Origin: Bacillus sp. THAF10
Lineage (GTDB): Bacteria; Bacillota; Bacilli; Bacillales; Bacillaceae_I
Direction: 5' to 3'
Assembly (NCBI RefSeq): GCF_009363695.1
Contig: NZ_CP045403.1
Span: 2,150,001 to 2,214,000, forward strand
Length of the DNA stretch: 64,000 bases
Shown here piece by piece: positions 18,109 to 26,476 of the stretch; the stretch's first letter is position 1; every line of letters begins with the position of its first letter. A program made the position numbers and the translations under genes. The notes below the pieces were generated by a model. That model was not told where the DNA came from. It saw only the letters and a program-made list of their open reading frames with translations, and ran no database searches.

Positions 18109-19092
18109 TTAATTTTGGGCTCCATTATTGGTTATTTCTTCCGTTAGCACAAGTAATACTCTTTCGATAAATGCATCATAATCTAAATCCATTGCAATTC
18201 GGTGGACAGGATATTCATAAAGCTGAACAAATTGACGAAAGTCACCAATTGTTTGCCCGAATGCTGAACCTGAAGAAGTAACGATTTTAACTGGTTTTAT
18301 CTCATACTCTATATATTTTTCATTAAAAACTCCCCATAGTGTAACTACATCATGCAAGGGAGCGCCAGATATAGAAGGTATTTGCGTTTTATAAAACTGC
18401 CAATAATAATCCATCATTGGTTTAATGAGCATCCCCAATTGGTTGTTAGTTTCTCTGCTAATCTTATCTATATAATCAACCATTTCAGATGTAAGAATGG
18501 CATTTTGCGTGACATTGAGAGGGAATATCGTTAAATTTGTTGCGTAATTAAACACAATATTTGCTGCATAAGGATCTCCAAATATATTGGCTTCTGCCAC
18601 TGGCGTAACATTCCCTGGATAGTTGAATGCACCACCCATGACAAAGAATTCATCCACCTTCGCCACTGTTTCAGGATAAAGGATAAAGGAAGTCGCTAGC
18701 GAGGTTAGTCTGCCAACACAAACAATGGTAATATGCCCATCATATTTTTCAATGATATCGTAAATTTGATGAAAATTTTCAAATACATCATCCTCTTCCC
18801 CGAATTCTTCTGCAAGCACATACCCTCCAAATCCTTCTGGGCCATGAACCTCGGGGTAATAAACGGGGGGATCACCAATCATGGATCTTTCCGCACCGCC
18901 AATTAAAGGGATATCATATCTCCCTGTATTTCGTTGAAGAAATCTTGCATTTCTTAAAGCTGTACTTTTTGAAACATTTCCATACTCTGCAACAACCCCC
19001 ACAATATCTACATTTCTTTCATAATAGGCATATATAATTGCCATAATATCGTCGATTCCAAAATCAGCGAAAAGAAGAACTTTTTTCGACAT
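18109..19092 (-). CDS. Nucleoside hydrolase (IunH/RihA-like)
   Basis: A 327-residue protein of the inosine-uridine nucleoside hydrolase family, which splits the N-glycosidic bond of ribonucleosides in salvage. The N-terminal calcium/ribose motif reads FADFGIDDIMAI, a variant of the usual DTDxGxDDAxAI: the first Asp of that motif is replaced (Ala-Asp) while the central DD is kept. Other landmarks are VGRLTSLA and the FVMGGAF block, and the Asp at the NIFGDPYAA position. The altered N-terminus means activity or specificity may differ from IunH. It is a single-gene unit with AGGAGG before the ATG. Confidence 0.85.
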   Translation of the reverse strand: MSKKVLLFADFGIDDIMAIIYAYYERNVDIVGVVAEYGNVSKSTALRNARFLQRNTGRYDIPLIGGAERSMIGDPPVYYPEVHGPEGFGGYVLAEEFGEEDDVFENFHQIYDIIEKYDGHITIVCVGRLTSLATSFILYPETVAKVDEFFVMGGAFNYPGNVTPVAEANIFGDPYAANIVFNYATNLTIFPLNVTQNAILTSEMVDYIDKISRETNNQLGMLIKPMMDYYWQFYKTQIPSISGAPLHDVVTLWGVFNEKYIEYEIKPVKIVTSSGSAFGQTIGDFRQFVQLYEYPVHRIAMDLDYDAFIERVLLVLTEEITNNGAQN

Positions 19093-19171
19093 TTATCAGT
19101 CCTCCTACTAAACTATTTATAATGTGTGCTATAGTGTTGGTGGTACATTTTATGTGAATGAGGTGCATTTT

Positions 19172-19699
19172 ATGAAAAAAGTGGTAATGGGTATCACCTG
19201 TTTAGCCTTTTTAACAACTGGGTGTTCTGCAAACAATGACGAACATCATCAGGCTAATTCTTCACAAAACCAGAAAAATGATAGCCATCAACATCACGAA
19301 AAGCCTTCTTTTTTTCAAGGAGACATTAGAGAGGAAACAGCTTCTGTTGAAGAGTTACCTACTTTTCTTACCAACAAGCCAGATGATATGAAAGTCATTT
19401 ATTCTGCAGCAGCAAAGCACGAAGAACTGCTGTCGCAAATCCCCTGTTATTGTGGTTGTGGAACAAGTGCTGGTCATAAAAACAGCTATGATTGCTTTGT
19501 GCATGAAAACAAAAATGATGGCTCCTTAGTTTGGGATGATCATGGAACAAAATGCGGTGTTTGTTTGGAGATTGCCGCTACTGCAGTAATGGATTATAGT
19601 GAAGGAAAAAGTGTGAAAGAAATAAGGGATAAGATTGATGATGCATACAAAGAAGGTTATGCAGAGCCAACGCCAACACCTATGCCAAAGGGAAGCTAA
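19172..19699 (+). CDS. PCYCGC-motif lipoprotein
   Basis: A 175-residue lipoprotein. The ATG at 19172 has GAGGTG upstream and gives a clean signal peptide with lipobox TTGC (Cys18). A His/Asn-rich spacer follows, then the name-giving PCYCGC motif, further Cys in YDCF and GTKCGVC, and a Pro-rich end. The six or so conserved Cys plus His suggest metal or redox chemistry on the outer face of the membrane. The family is widespread in Bacillus but functionally undefined. It is divergent from the nucleoside hydrolase and ends in a terminator. Confidence 0.85.
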   Translation: MKKVVMGITCLAFLTTGCSANNDEHHQANSSQNQKNDSHQHHEKPSFFQGDIREETASVEELPTFLTNKPDDMKVIYSAAAKHEELLSQIPCYCGCGTSAGHKNSYDCFVHENKNDGSLVWDDHGTKCGVCLEIAATAVMDYSEGKSVKEIRDKIDDAYKEGYAEPTPTPMPKGS

Positions 19700-19705
19700 A
19701 TAAGA

Positions 19706-19745
19706 AAAGCCTCTAAAAAGGAGATATCCTTTCTGGAGGCTTTTT
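19706..19745 (+). terminator. Terminator of the PCYCGC gene
   Basis: AAAAGCCTC and GAGGCTTTT pair outside, with a second inner AAAGGA/TCCTTT stem, followed by TTTTTAT. Confidence 0.8.
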
Positions 19746-19748
19746 ATA

Positions 19749-19950
19749 AGGCTCTTTTTTAAAAGCTCTTTTCTAAAAGATTGTTGCTAAAAACCTAAGA
19801 AAAAGTCGGCTTTAAGACTTTTTCCATCCATTACTCGAAGAAAAGTTGCCACATTTTTAAAACTTCCTCCACGAAAAGAGCACGACAGCAACGTTAGTTA
19901 CGTGTTGCTTAACTATACGCAGTAGCAACAAAGTTTGTGAAAACAGCCTT
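19749..19950. repeat. Interspersed intergenic repeat of about 200 bp
   Basis: A non-coding stretch with internal partial symmetry: TTGTTGCTAAAAACC near the left end and AGTAGCAACAAAG near the right end are inverted versions of each other. Its right end is echoed at the first bases of the window. Similar elements are recalled from other Bacillus genomes, but the copy number here cannot be counted. It lies immediately downstream of the DegV gene stop. Confidence 0.55.
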
Positions 19951-19953
19951 CTA

Positions 19954-20796
19954 TTATGAGGTGTAATACATTAGTGCAAGTGCACCTGGACCTGTATGAG
20001 TAGAGATTACAGGTGTTGTATAAGAAATTTGCACTTCTTCAAAGCCTGATATTTCAACAAGAGCATTTTTCAGCGTTTCGGCCTGTTTTAAGGAACCTGC
20101 ATGAGCGATTCCGATACCCTTTACCGTTTTTCCAGCAGTATCTTCTTTAAATTGTTTGGTCAAAAATTTTATAACCTGAGAATGACTTCTTGCCTTCGTT
20201 ACTGGAGTGTAGACTCCATCTGCCAATGAGGCAATTGGCTTAATATTGAGAAGGGACCCTATTAATGCTTTTCCTCTTCCAATTCGGCCACCCTTAACAA
20301 GATTATCTAGTGTATCTACCATAATAAATAATTCTGAATTGTTACGTATGTTGTCCAAAGCTGACAAGATCTCGTCTTTCGTTTTTCCTTGCTTAGCCAT
20401 TTTCGCTGCTTCGACTACTTGAAAGGAAAGTGCGAAAGAAATGAAGCGAGAATCTACAACAGTTACATCCGCTTCAGAAATTCCAGCAGCACTTTCAGCC
20501 GATCCCACAGTTCCACTCATTCCACCAGTCATATGAATTGAAATGATACTGCTTCCATCCGCACCTAATCGATTGTAGGTATCAACAAAATTACCCACCG
20601 CAGGCTGAGAGCTTTTTGGAAGTTCTGCAGAGTGCTTCATTTTATCCATAAATTCTTCAGGAGTAATTCCAAATCTATCTATATACGATTGCCCATCAAT
20701 GGTGATGGATAGAGGGACTATTTCTATATTCCATTCTTCAATAATGGATTGCTCAATATCAATTGTAGAGTCTGTAACAATTTTAACTTTTGTCAA
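19954..20796 (-). CDS. DegV-family fatty-acid binding protein
   Basis: A protein of about 280 residues of the DegV family (FakB-like), which binds a fatty acid for phosphorylation by the kinase FakA before entry into phospholipid synthesis. Family landmarks are VTDSTIDI at the start, SSQPAVGNF, SIHMTGGMSGT and the C-terminal STHTGPGALALMYY. I chose the TTG at 20796, 8 bases after GGGAAG; the GTG at 20805 lies too close to that site. It lies downstream of ypmP behind a terminator. A second member of the family lies at 31944-32786. Confidence 0.9.
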   Translation of the reverse strand: MTKVKIVTDSTIDIEQSIIEEWNIEIVPLSITIDGQSYIDRFGITPEEFMDKMKHSAELPKSSQPAVGNFVDTYNRLGADGSSIISIHMTGGMSGTVGSAESAAGISEADVTVVDSRFISFALSFQVVEAAKMAKQGKTKDEILSALDNIRNNSELFIMVDTLDNLVKGGRIGRGKALIGSLLNIKPIASLADGVYTPVTKARSHSQVIKFLTKQFKEDTAGKTVKGIGIAHAGSLKQAETLKNALVEISGFEEVQISYTTPVISTHTGPGALALMYYTS

Positions 20797-20865
20797 CGAT
20801 TTCACTTCCCTAAATTATCCTTGTGTTTCATCATACATATCATTTGTTTATAGGCAAAAAAAATA

Positions 20866-20884
20866 ACAGGGTTACTAACCCTGT
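20866..20884 (-). terminator. Terminator after ypmP
   Basis: ACAGGGTT and AACCCTGT form an 8-bp stem with a 3-base loop, followed on the minus strand by ATTTTTTTT. Confidence 0.85.
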
Positions 20885-20910
20885 CTTAATTTTATCATAC
20901 ATCTCACGTT

Positions 20911-21162
20911 TTAAGCATTATTTTTTAATATATCTGTCTTTACTACATTGCAATAGTCAGGCCACTTTAATACTTTTCTCAAATGATCTTTAAAGGAGTA
21001 AACATGCTTTGGTTCTTTTTCAGACATGATGGATCGGATATACGCTTCTAATCTCATGCGAACCATAAAGTGATAAGTGCTATCGTCCTCCAATACTGGA
21101 ATTTCAATGACTTTTACCTTCTGTCCCTCATTAATTGTGAACTCTAGGCTTTTCCATAGCAA
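20911..21162 (-). CDS. ypmP: YpmP-like protein (DUF2535)
   Basis: An 83-residue soluble protein. A TTG start at 21162 is preferred because AAGAGG lies 8 bases upstream and the length then equals that usual for YpmP; a longer frame to 21246 has no binding site. The sequence LWKSLEFTINEGQKVKVIEIP marks the N-terminus. The family is of unknown function. Position beside DegV and ypkP-dfrA-thyA matches the B. subtilis neighbourhood, although ilvA, next to ypmP there, is absent here. Confidence 0.75.
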   Translation of the reverse strand: MLWKSLEFTINEGQKVKVIEIPVLEDDSTYHFMVRMRLEAYIRSIMSEKEPKHVYSFKDHLRKVLKWPDYCNVVKTDILKNNA

Positions 21163-21250
21163 AATATCAATCCTCTTTTTCACCCGTTTGTGTATATTAT
21201 ACCTTAATATTTTTGATTCGTGTAAACTTTCGATAGACAAAATCAAACAA

Positions 21251-21916
21251 TTAAACCGGCTCTACACATTTAGCATGATTATTTTTAGGGGAATTAACAA
21301 GGCTAGAAACTTCGTAAGCTTTCATGAGTTTTGCGTCAAATGGCTGACACATATCCAATAGTTCATTCTTATCAGTATAGCCTTTCTTCAGCCAGTTTTC
21401 TTCCTGTTCTTTTTTTAAAATTACCGGCATTCGGTTGTGGACCTCTTTTACAAGTTCGTTAGGTGAAGTGGTAATCAGTGTGCAACTGACATACTCTTCT
21501 TTATTATGAACCCATCTGTCCCACAATCCTGCAAATGCAAATGGTTCATGGTCCTTCATCGTAAAACGCACGGGCACTTTCTTTCCATTCATCTGCTTCC
21601 ACTCGTAAAACCCATCAGCTGGTATCAGGCATTTCCGTCTATCTAGAAGCCTGTTAAAGCTAACTTTATCCTGCAAGGTTTCTGCCCTAGCATTGATCAT
21701 TTTATAGCCAATCTTTTTATCCTTTGCAAAGCTAGGAACGAGCCCCCAATTCAAATAACCTGCCCTGTTTTTCTTTTCCCCTGAAACAATAGCGAGAATC
21801 CGTTGACCAGGAGCAACATTAAAGCTTAGCTGGTAATCTAAGTCGGAGGAATTTTCAAGAAAAAAACGTTCTGCTAACTTATGAAGCTCTGTTGTCAAAG
21901 AAAACCTGCCGCACAT
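21251..21916 (-). CDS. SRAP-domain protein (HMCES/YedK family)
   Basis: A 221-residue SOS-response-associated peptidase-like protein. SRAP proteins bind single-stranded DNA and use Cys2, freed by removal of Met1, to form a thiazolidine link with abasic sites. The second ATG (21916) is the right start: it makes Cys residue 2 (MCGRF) and lies 7 bases after GGAGG, whereas the ATG at 21922 almost touches that site. Other active-site parts are visible: the Asn of INARAET, the Glu of FYEWK and the His in HNRMPVIL. It is a single gene between ypkP and ypmP. Confidence 0.92.
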   Translation of the reverse strand: MCGRFSLTTELHKLAERFFLENSSDLDYQLSFNVAPGQRILAIVSGEKKNRAGYLNWGLVPSFAKDKKIGYKMINARAETLQDKVSFNRLLDRRKCLIPADGFYEWKQMNGKKVPVRFTMKDHEPFAFAGLWDRWVHNKEEYVSCTLITTSPNELVKEVHNRMPVILKKEQEENWLKKGYTDKNELLDMCQPFDAKLMKAYEVSSLVNSPKNNHAKCVEPV

Positions 21917-21944
21917 GGTCATTCCTCCTATTTAAATACCTACT

Positions 21945-22655
21945 TTATAAGCTTTCCCTAATTATCTCTTTTATTTCCATACCGAGAGCATTTCCATCGA
22001 TCTTTTCTTCCTGTGGTAGAAAAATGGGATCATGAATGGTAATTCTCACGTTTGCCGCCTGGAATCCAAATTTGCTTTCTTCCATAATTATATAAGAACC
22101 ATTAATGGTGATAGGAACCACAGGAACCTTACTATCTGTTGCAAGTCTTAATCCACCTTTTTTGAACTCGCCCATTTCGTTACCCTTACTTCTTGTTCCT
22201 TCAGGAAAAATGACTAAAGAATGACCCTTTTTCAAGGTTGCTATTCCATCTCTAATGGATTGGACAGCTTTTCTTCTATCTTTTCTGTCAATAAAAACAC
22301 AGTTCATGGCTTCCATCCAAGTAGGAATAAAAGGGATTTTTTTGACTTCTACCTTGGATATAAACCCGAATGGCTTTTCAATAAAACCTATTAGTAATGG
22401 TACATCGAAATTCCCTTGATGATTACTGACAAACAAAACCGGTCCATCAGGTAATTTATGCTCCCCGATTACTTCTACCTCAGTTCCAGTAATTTCAACG
22501 AGCCTTCTAGCCCATATTTTTGGTTTTTGATGAATCATGCGATCGTGTTCTTCTACTGAAAAAGAGGACTCTGCCTTTTTCATTTTTTTAATACTAGGCA
22601 AATGGTAAATCATATAACCGAAAAAAAACATAAACCACCAGATTGTTCGTAACAT
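21945..22655 (-). CDS. ypkP: 1-acylglycerol-3-phosphate acyltransferase-like (PlsC family)
   Basis: A 236-residue PlsC-type acyltransferase. The catalytic NHQGNFD (NHx4D) lies near residues 76-82 and the glycerophosphate-binding FPEGTRS near 154-160. A hydrophobic N-terminal segment anchors it to the membrane. It would transfer an acyl chain to lysophosphatidic acid in phospholipid synthesis. The gene begins 15 bases after dfrA, so thyA, dfrA and ypkP form one unit, as in B. subtilis. Confidence 0.9.
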   Translation of the reverse strand: MLRTIWWFMFFFGYMIYHLPSIKKMKKAESSFSVEEHDRMIHQKPKIWARRLVEITGTEVEVIGEHKLPDGPVLFVSNHQGNFDVPLLIGFIEKPFGFISKVEVKKIPFIPTWMEAMNCVFIDRKDRRKAVQSIRDGIATLKKGHSLVIFPEGTRSKGNEMGEFKKGGLRLATDSKVPVVPITINGSYIIMEESKFGFQAANVRITIHDPIFLPQEEKIDGNALGMEIKEIIRESL

Positions 22656-22670
22656 TATTGTTTCTCCCTA

Positions 22671-23159
22671 TTATGTTTGTGCTTGTTTTTGATATTTTCT
22701 AAAATAATAGTCATACGGATTTATTTCATCCTTCCATCCTTTTTCGGATGAAATAAGCTCCCACTCTTTTTCATTTAACGGCGGAAAATAGGTATCTCCT
22801 TCAAATTCTTCATCAATATACGTGAGGTAAAGGAAATCAGCATGTGGGAGAGCTTCTTCAAACACCTTCGCACCACCAATTACAAATATTTCATTGTTTG
22901 GTTTTGAAGTTTTGATTACTTCGCCAATGGAATGAAATGTTTCGCAACCTTCAGCTTTATAGTTGTTTCTACTGAGGATGATATTTTTCCTCTTCGGTAG
23001 AGGCTTGCCGATAGATTCAAAGGTTTTCCTTCCCATCACAACGGTATTTCCCAGAGTGATTTTCTTAAAATATGCAAGGTCTGCCGGAAGCCTCCAAGGC
23101 AGATCATTGTTTTTCCCAATTAATCCATTTCTGTCGGTTGCGACTATTAAAGAAATCAT
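22671..23159 (-). CDS. dfrA: Dihydrofolate reductase
   Basis: A 162-residue DHFR that reduces dihydrofolate to tetrahydrofolate with NADPH. Typical parts are visible: [22 protein letters not shown] at the N-terminus, with the substrate-binding region around [19 protein letters not shown] and [14 protein letters not shown] bind NADPH. The start overlaps the thyA stop by 4 bases (ATGA). Coupling with thyA makes sense because thymidylate synthase produces dihydrofolate. Confidence 0.96.
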   Translation of the reverse strand: MISLIVATDRNGLIGKNNDLPWRLPADLAYFKKITLGNTVVMGRKTFESIGKPLPKRKNIILSRNNYKAEGCETFHSIGEVIKTSKPNNEIFVIGGAKVFEEALPHADFLYLTYIDEEFEGDTYFPPLNEKEWELISSEKGWKDEINPYDYYFRKYQKQAQT

Positions 23160-23950
23160 ACACTTACCACTCCTTTTATATGAGGGTGAGCTTCATAGCC
23201 TTCTAGTGTAAAATCTTCAAAAGTGAAATCAAAAATGGAAGTCACCTCTTTGTTAATTTTCATCAAAGGAAGCTTTTTCGGTTCTCTTTTCAACTGGGTG
23301 TTTACTTGCTCCAGATGATTAGAATAAATATGGGCATCTCCGAGTGTATGTATAAATTCTCCAGGCTCTAAATCACATACCTGAGCAATCATCATGGTTA
23401 ATAAAGCGTAGGAAGCAATATTAAATGGCACTCCTAGGAAAACATCTCCTGACCTTTGATAAAGTTGACAGGACAGTTTTCCATCTGCAACATAAAATTG
23501 AAACATCGTGTGACAGGGAGGCAATGCCATGGAATCCACATTTGCTACATTCCATGCAGAGACGATTAACCTTCTTGAATCCGGATTCTCTTTAATCTGT
23601 TGAATGACATTGGATATCTGATCAATACCTTTCCCATCAGGAGTAGGCCAAGATCTCCATTGGTAGCCATACACTGGTCCTAGATCACCATTTTCATCAG
23701 CCCATTCATTCCAAATCCTTACACCATTTTCTTGTAGATATGAAACATTGGTATCACCCTTTAAAAACCAAAGGAGCTCATGAATGATGGATTTTACGTG
23801 CAGTTTTTTTGTTGTTACTAATGGAAAACCATCCTGAAGATTAAACCTCATTTGATAGCCAAACGTACTGATTGTTCCTGTGCCTGTTCTATCTTCTTTT
23901 TTCGTTCCATTTTGCAAGATATGCTCACATAGATCTAAATACTGTTTCAT
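23156..23950 (-). CDS. thyA: Thymidylate synthase (ThyA type)
   Basis: A 264-residue enzyme that methylates dUMP to dTMP using methylene-tetrahydrofolate. The catalytic Cys146 is in [10 protein letters not shown], and RRLIVSAWN and [13 protein letters not shown] line the dUMP site. Length and residue numbering equal those of the short ThyA class; in B. subtilis the gene at this position is called thyB. It is the first gene of thyA-dfrA-ypkP. Confidence 0.97.
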   Translation of the reverse strand: MKQYLDLCEHILQNGTKKEDRTGTGTISTFGYQMRFNLQDGFPLVTTKKLHVKSIIHELLWFLKGDTNVSYLQENGVRIWNEWADENGDLGPVYGYQWRSWPTPDGKGIDQISNVIQQIKENPDSRRLIVSAWNVANVDSMALPPCHTMFQFYVADGKLSCQLYQRSGDVFLGVPFNIASYALLTMMIAQVCDLEPGEFIHTLGDAHIYSNHLEQVNTQLKREPKKLPLMKINKEVTSIFDFTFEDFTLEGYEAHPHIKGVVSV

Positions 23951-24008
23951 CCTTTATCACCTCTATGTTTGTCTTATTCCAACCTACATTTTATCATAAG
24001 GATAAATA

Positions 24009-24035
24009 AAGGTGTCCTTTTTTGTTGGACACCTT
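24009..24035 (-). terminator. Terminator of the PPEP-like gene
   Basis: AAGGTGTCC and GGACACCTT form a perfect 9-bp stem directly after the stop codon. On the minus strand TTTATTTAT follows. Confidence 0.8.
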
Positions 24036-24037
24036 AC

Positions 24038-24787
24038 TTAGTTTTTTCTAGTATAAAATTGTTGTGTTAGTGGCAGCTTCTCCATGTTTTGCATGAATAG
24101 AAACGTTTTAGGGGCTTGATTTGCCAATTGAATTCTTGTCTTATCATTTACATAATACATAGCAAATGCCTCTGCAAAATATTCCTCCGGAAAGGTGTTA
24201 AAATAGGTCTTTCCTGGAAACAAGGCACCTACTTCTTTTTTCCACACTTCTAAAAAAACCTCATTATAACGAATGTTTCCTAATACGAAACGGTCCACAG
24301 AGTGTGCAAGTTCATGAAGTTCTAAATTTACCGAGCCATGTCCCATTCCCTTTTTGCTGTGTCCAATTTTAGCAAGTACTAGCTTTGACCCTCCAATACC
24401 AGGAACCTCTTCCCAGCTTTTTCCTGACATACTGTAGCCTCTAGGCTTTGTACCATGTAAATGCTCAAAACCCTCAATATCTGTCAGCTTCCCTTCAAAG
24501 AGGTAGAGATGAACATTTTGTTGAACCAGTCTATCTAAAATAGAAGGAGGAATATTGGATATATGTCGAATCATACTAGCCGCTTCTTTTTTAGAAAAAT
24601 CTGATGAAGGAACATAAATCATTTGGTTGATGATGGGTCTACTGGGGAGATCCTGAAGGTGTTTTTCTAGCTCAGGAGAATGATATGCCTCTAATGGTAC
24701 CGCATCCAAACTCGCATATGCCTTCCAATATATCGGGATAATAATAAATGAAATTAATAATGCTATCGCCAAAATACGCCTTTTCAT
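24038..24787 (-). CDS. Secreted zinc metalloprotease of the anthrax lethal factor/Pro-Pro endopeptidase type
   Basis: A 249-residue protein with an N-terminal signal or anchor helix (about 5-20). The zinc site HELAH is at 158-162, followed by SVD. A C-terminal PEEYFAEAFAMYY block (about 200-212) supplies the third ligand, the Glu of AEAF, and an active-site Tyr. This arrangement and length match the ATLF-like group that includes Pro-Pro endopeptidases, which cut Pro-Pro bonds in secreted surface proteins. It is transcribed alone, with AGGAGAGG before the ATG. Cleavage specificity cannot be proven from the sequence; a lethal-factor-like domain without Pro-Pro specificity is the alternative. 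Confidence 0.8.
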   Translation of the reverse strand: MKRRILAIALLISFIIIPIYWKAYASLDAVPLEAYHSPELEKHLQDLPSRPIINQMIYVPSSDFSKKEAASMIRHISNIPPSILDRLVQQNVHLYLFEGKLTDIEGFEHLHGTKPRGYSMSGKSWEEVPGIGGSKLVLAKIGHSKKGMGHGSVNLELHELAHSVDRFVLGNIRYNEVFLEVWKKEVGALFPGKTYFNTFPEEYFAEAFAMYYVNDKTRIQLANQAPKTFLFMQNMEKLPLTQQFYTRKN

Positions 24788-24948
24788 GTTACCTCTCCTT
24801 CTTACGCTGATGCTTCTAAGATGTAAAAAAGTTGAAAGTTTCTATGATACTTGTATTATATCATTAATATATTTAATTGGAATGTTGTTTTTGTAATATT
24901 CACTTAATATAACGCAGAAAATTATACCAAAAGAAAAAAATAAAAAAG

Positions 24949-24972
24949 GCTGTCCTGTGAAGGATAAGCCCA
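24949..24972 (-). terminator. Probable terminator after ypjQ
   Basis: An imperfect stem (GGCTTATCC with GGACAGCC on the minus strand), followed by a long T-rich run. Confidence 0.55.
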
Positions 24973-24986
24973 TTTGATAATCGCAA

Positions 24987-25517
24987 CTATACAATAACTT
25001 CTTTTTCATTCAACCCAGACTCTTCTAGATCTCTCGTCCGGTGAGCTATTCTACTTGCGGCTGCAGCTGCTAGGGCACATACAATATCATCCATAAAGGT
25101 ATGTACTTCTTCTCCTTCTGATTCGTCCAGTTTTTTTATGATACCAAACTTTTCTTTATCAAGATAACCGAAATTGGTTAAACCTATTGAGCCGTATACG
25201 TTAACAATAGATAGTGGAATAATTTCGTCAATACCATAAAGCGGTTCATCTGTTTCTACCAAATACTGAAGCGGCTCTGGTAAGAGGTTTTTCTCAGCAA
25301 GCATATCCAAAGAAATACCCGTCAGAACGGCGTGTACAATCTCCCTTTTTTCCAATACTTTTTCTACATTGTGCATACAATCTTCTAATGTTACATCTTC
25401 AATATATTTTTGCTGAAGCTGTAGAACGATTTCTGCTATATCCTGAATCGTTACGCCTCTTTTTTCTAGCATATTTTTCGTTATTTCCTGCATCTGTTGA
25501 AGTGTATATTTTCTCAT
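24987..25517 (-). CDS. ypjQ: Phosphatidylglycerophosphatase A family protein
   Basis: A 176-residue protein of the YpjQ/PgpA family. Conserved acidic motifs are visible near the C-terminus, including EEVHTFMDDIVCALAAAAASR, and LDKEKFG in the middle. PgpA enzymes dephosphorylate phosphatidylglycerophosphate, but the Bacillus YpjQ branch lacks the multiple membrane helices of E. coli PgpA, and its substrate is unproven. It follows ypjP by 22 bases. Confidence 0.8.
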   Translation of the reverse strand: MRKYTLQQMQEITKNMLEKRGVTIQDIAEIVLQLQQKYIEDVTLEDCMHNVEKVLEKREIVHAVLTGISLDMLAEKNLLPEPLQYLVETDEPLYGIDEIIPLSIVNVYGSIGLTNFGYLDKEKFGIIKKLDESEGEEVHTFMDDIVCALAAAAASRIAHRTRDLEESGLNEKEVIV

Positions 25518-25539
25518 TCTGTAATGACCCCGTTTCTCT

Positions 25540-26133
25540 CTAACTTAACCACTTAGGCGGTGTGTTTTTTGCCCAGTAGATAGCTCCTAACGCATGGTGT
25601 TCTTGAAAGTTATCATGATGAGTGTGATAGTGAAAATTAAAATAATACCCTTCCAATGGAGGATGATCCTTTCTAACATGAAAGCGAATCAAATCATTTC
25701 CTTTTGAGGCATGGTAAATATGAAAAATCTTTTCACTGTCTCCACCACCAGGTTTCTCAGAAATAGCCAGGTTACTTAAATCTTCTTCAGGATATTCATT
25801 TGCAAGCTGTTGAATGATTGTTTCCATTTTAGGAAGAACCACTTCTTTAAATTCATCCTGAATTAGTGGACCGATACGGCTACCAAACTTTGTAAGGCTT
25901 TGCAACTCCGCTTGCTCCCTAGCAAATGTTAGAAAGGAATCCCTTGTGACCTCATCATCTTGAAAAGGTTCAAGGAGCGAACTAGAATAGCTGTCGACTT
26001 CTTTATTGGATACATTACCAAAGCTAGAATCATCCTTTGCATCGTCGACAGTCAAATAAGCAGGTGGGGATACGGTACCAAATGTTAATGCCGAAATCAA
26101 GACTACAAGTGACTTTCTTAACCATTTTGGCAT
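25540..26133 (-). CDS. ypjP: YpjP-like exported protein
   Basis: A 197-residue protein with an N-terminal hydrophobic signal (KSLVVLISALTFGTVSPPAY). A mostly soluble domain ends in a His-rich region (NFHYHTHHDNFQEHHALGAIYWAKNTPPKW). It belongs by position and pattern to the YpjP family of unknown function. The cluster of His could bind metal. It contains three Pro-Pro sites, which is noted because a PPEP-like protease is encoded nearby; no link is shown. Confidence 0.78.
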   Translation of the reverse strand: MPKWLRKSLVVLISALTFGTVSPPAYLTVDDAKDDSSFGNVSNKEVDSYSSSLLEPFQDDEVTRDSFLTFAREQAELQSLTKFGSRIGPLIQDEFKEVVLPKMETIIQQLANEYPEEDLSNLAISEKPGGGDSEKIFHIYHASKGNDLIRFHVRKDHPPLEGYYFNFHYHTHHDNFQEHHALGAIYWAKNTPPKWLS

Positions 26134-26341
26134 GGCAGTCTTCCTTTCTATCTCTGTTGTAGGGAGTATTCTATTAATCTATTATATCATAAATGTAAGA
26201 ATATTTTATCTATTTTCTTATTAAGATGGTATTTCTGACCTTACAAGTATTTAGATTGGATAGCATGAGTGATAAAAATGATTCATTTATTAAAGGTTTT
26301 TTGTTAATATTAAGTAAGAGTACATATTGGAGGTAAAACAC

Positions 26342-26416
26342 ATGGCTGAAATTGCAATGATTGTAACGAGCTTTCTAACTTTAGGAGTTATGGTATATTT
26401 TTGTATCGTTGATTAA
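26342..26416 (+). CDS. 24-residue membrane peptide
   Basis: A very short ORF (MAEIAMIVTSFLTLGVMVYF, then CIVD) with an excellent TTGGAGG site 7 bases before the ATG and a strong terminator 4 bases after the stop. The peptide is one hydrophobic helix. These signals argue for real translation, although the function is unknown. It is the only gene in the 200-base region left of ypiP and is convergent with it. Confidence 0.65.
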   Translation: MAEIAMIVTSFLTLGVMVYFCIVD

Positions 26417-26420
26417 TGGG

Positions 26421-26457
26421 AAAAACTCGTAAAGTCAAATGACTTCACGAGTTTTTT
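26421..26457. terminator. Bidirectional terminator
   Basis: AAAAACTCGT and ACGAGTTTTT pair, with an inner AGTCA/TGACT stem, and a T-run follows on the plus strand. It serves the membrane peptide and probably ypiP as well. Confidence 0.85.
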
Positions 26458-26476
26458 TATGTGTTTAAAGCAGACT

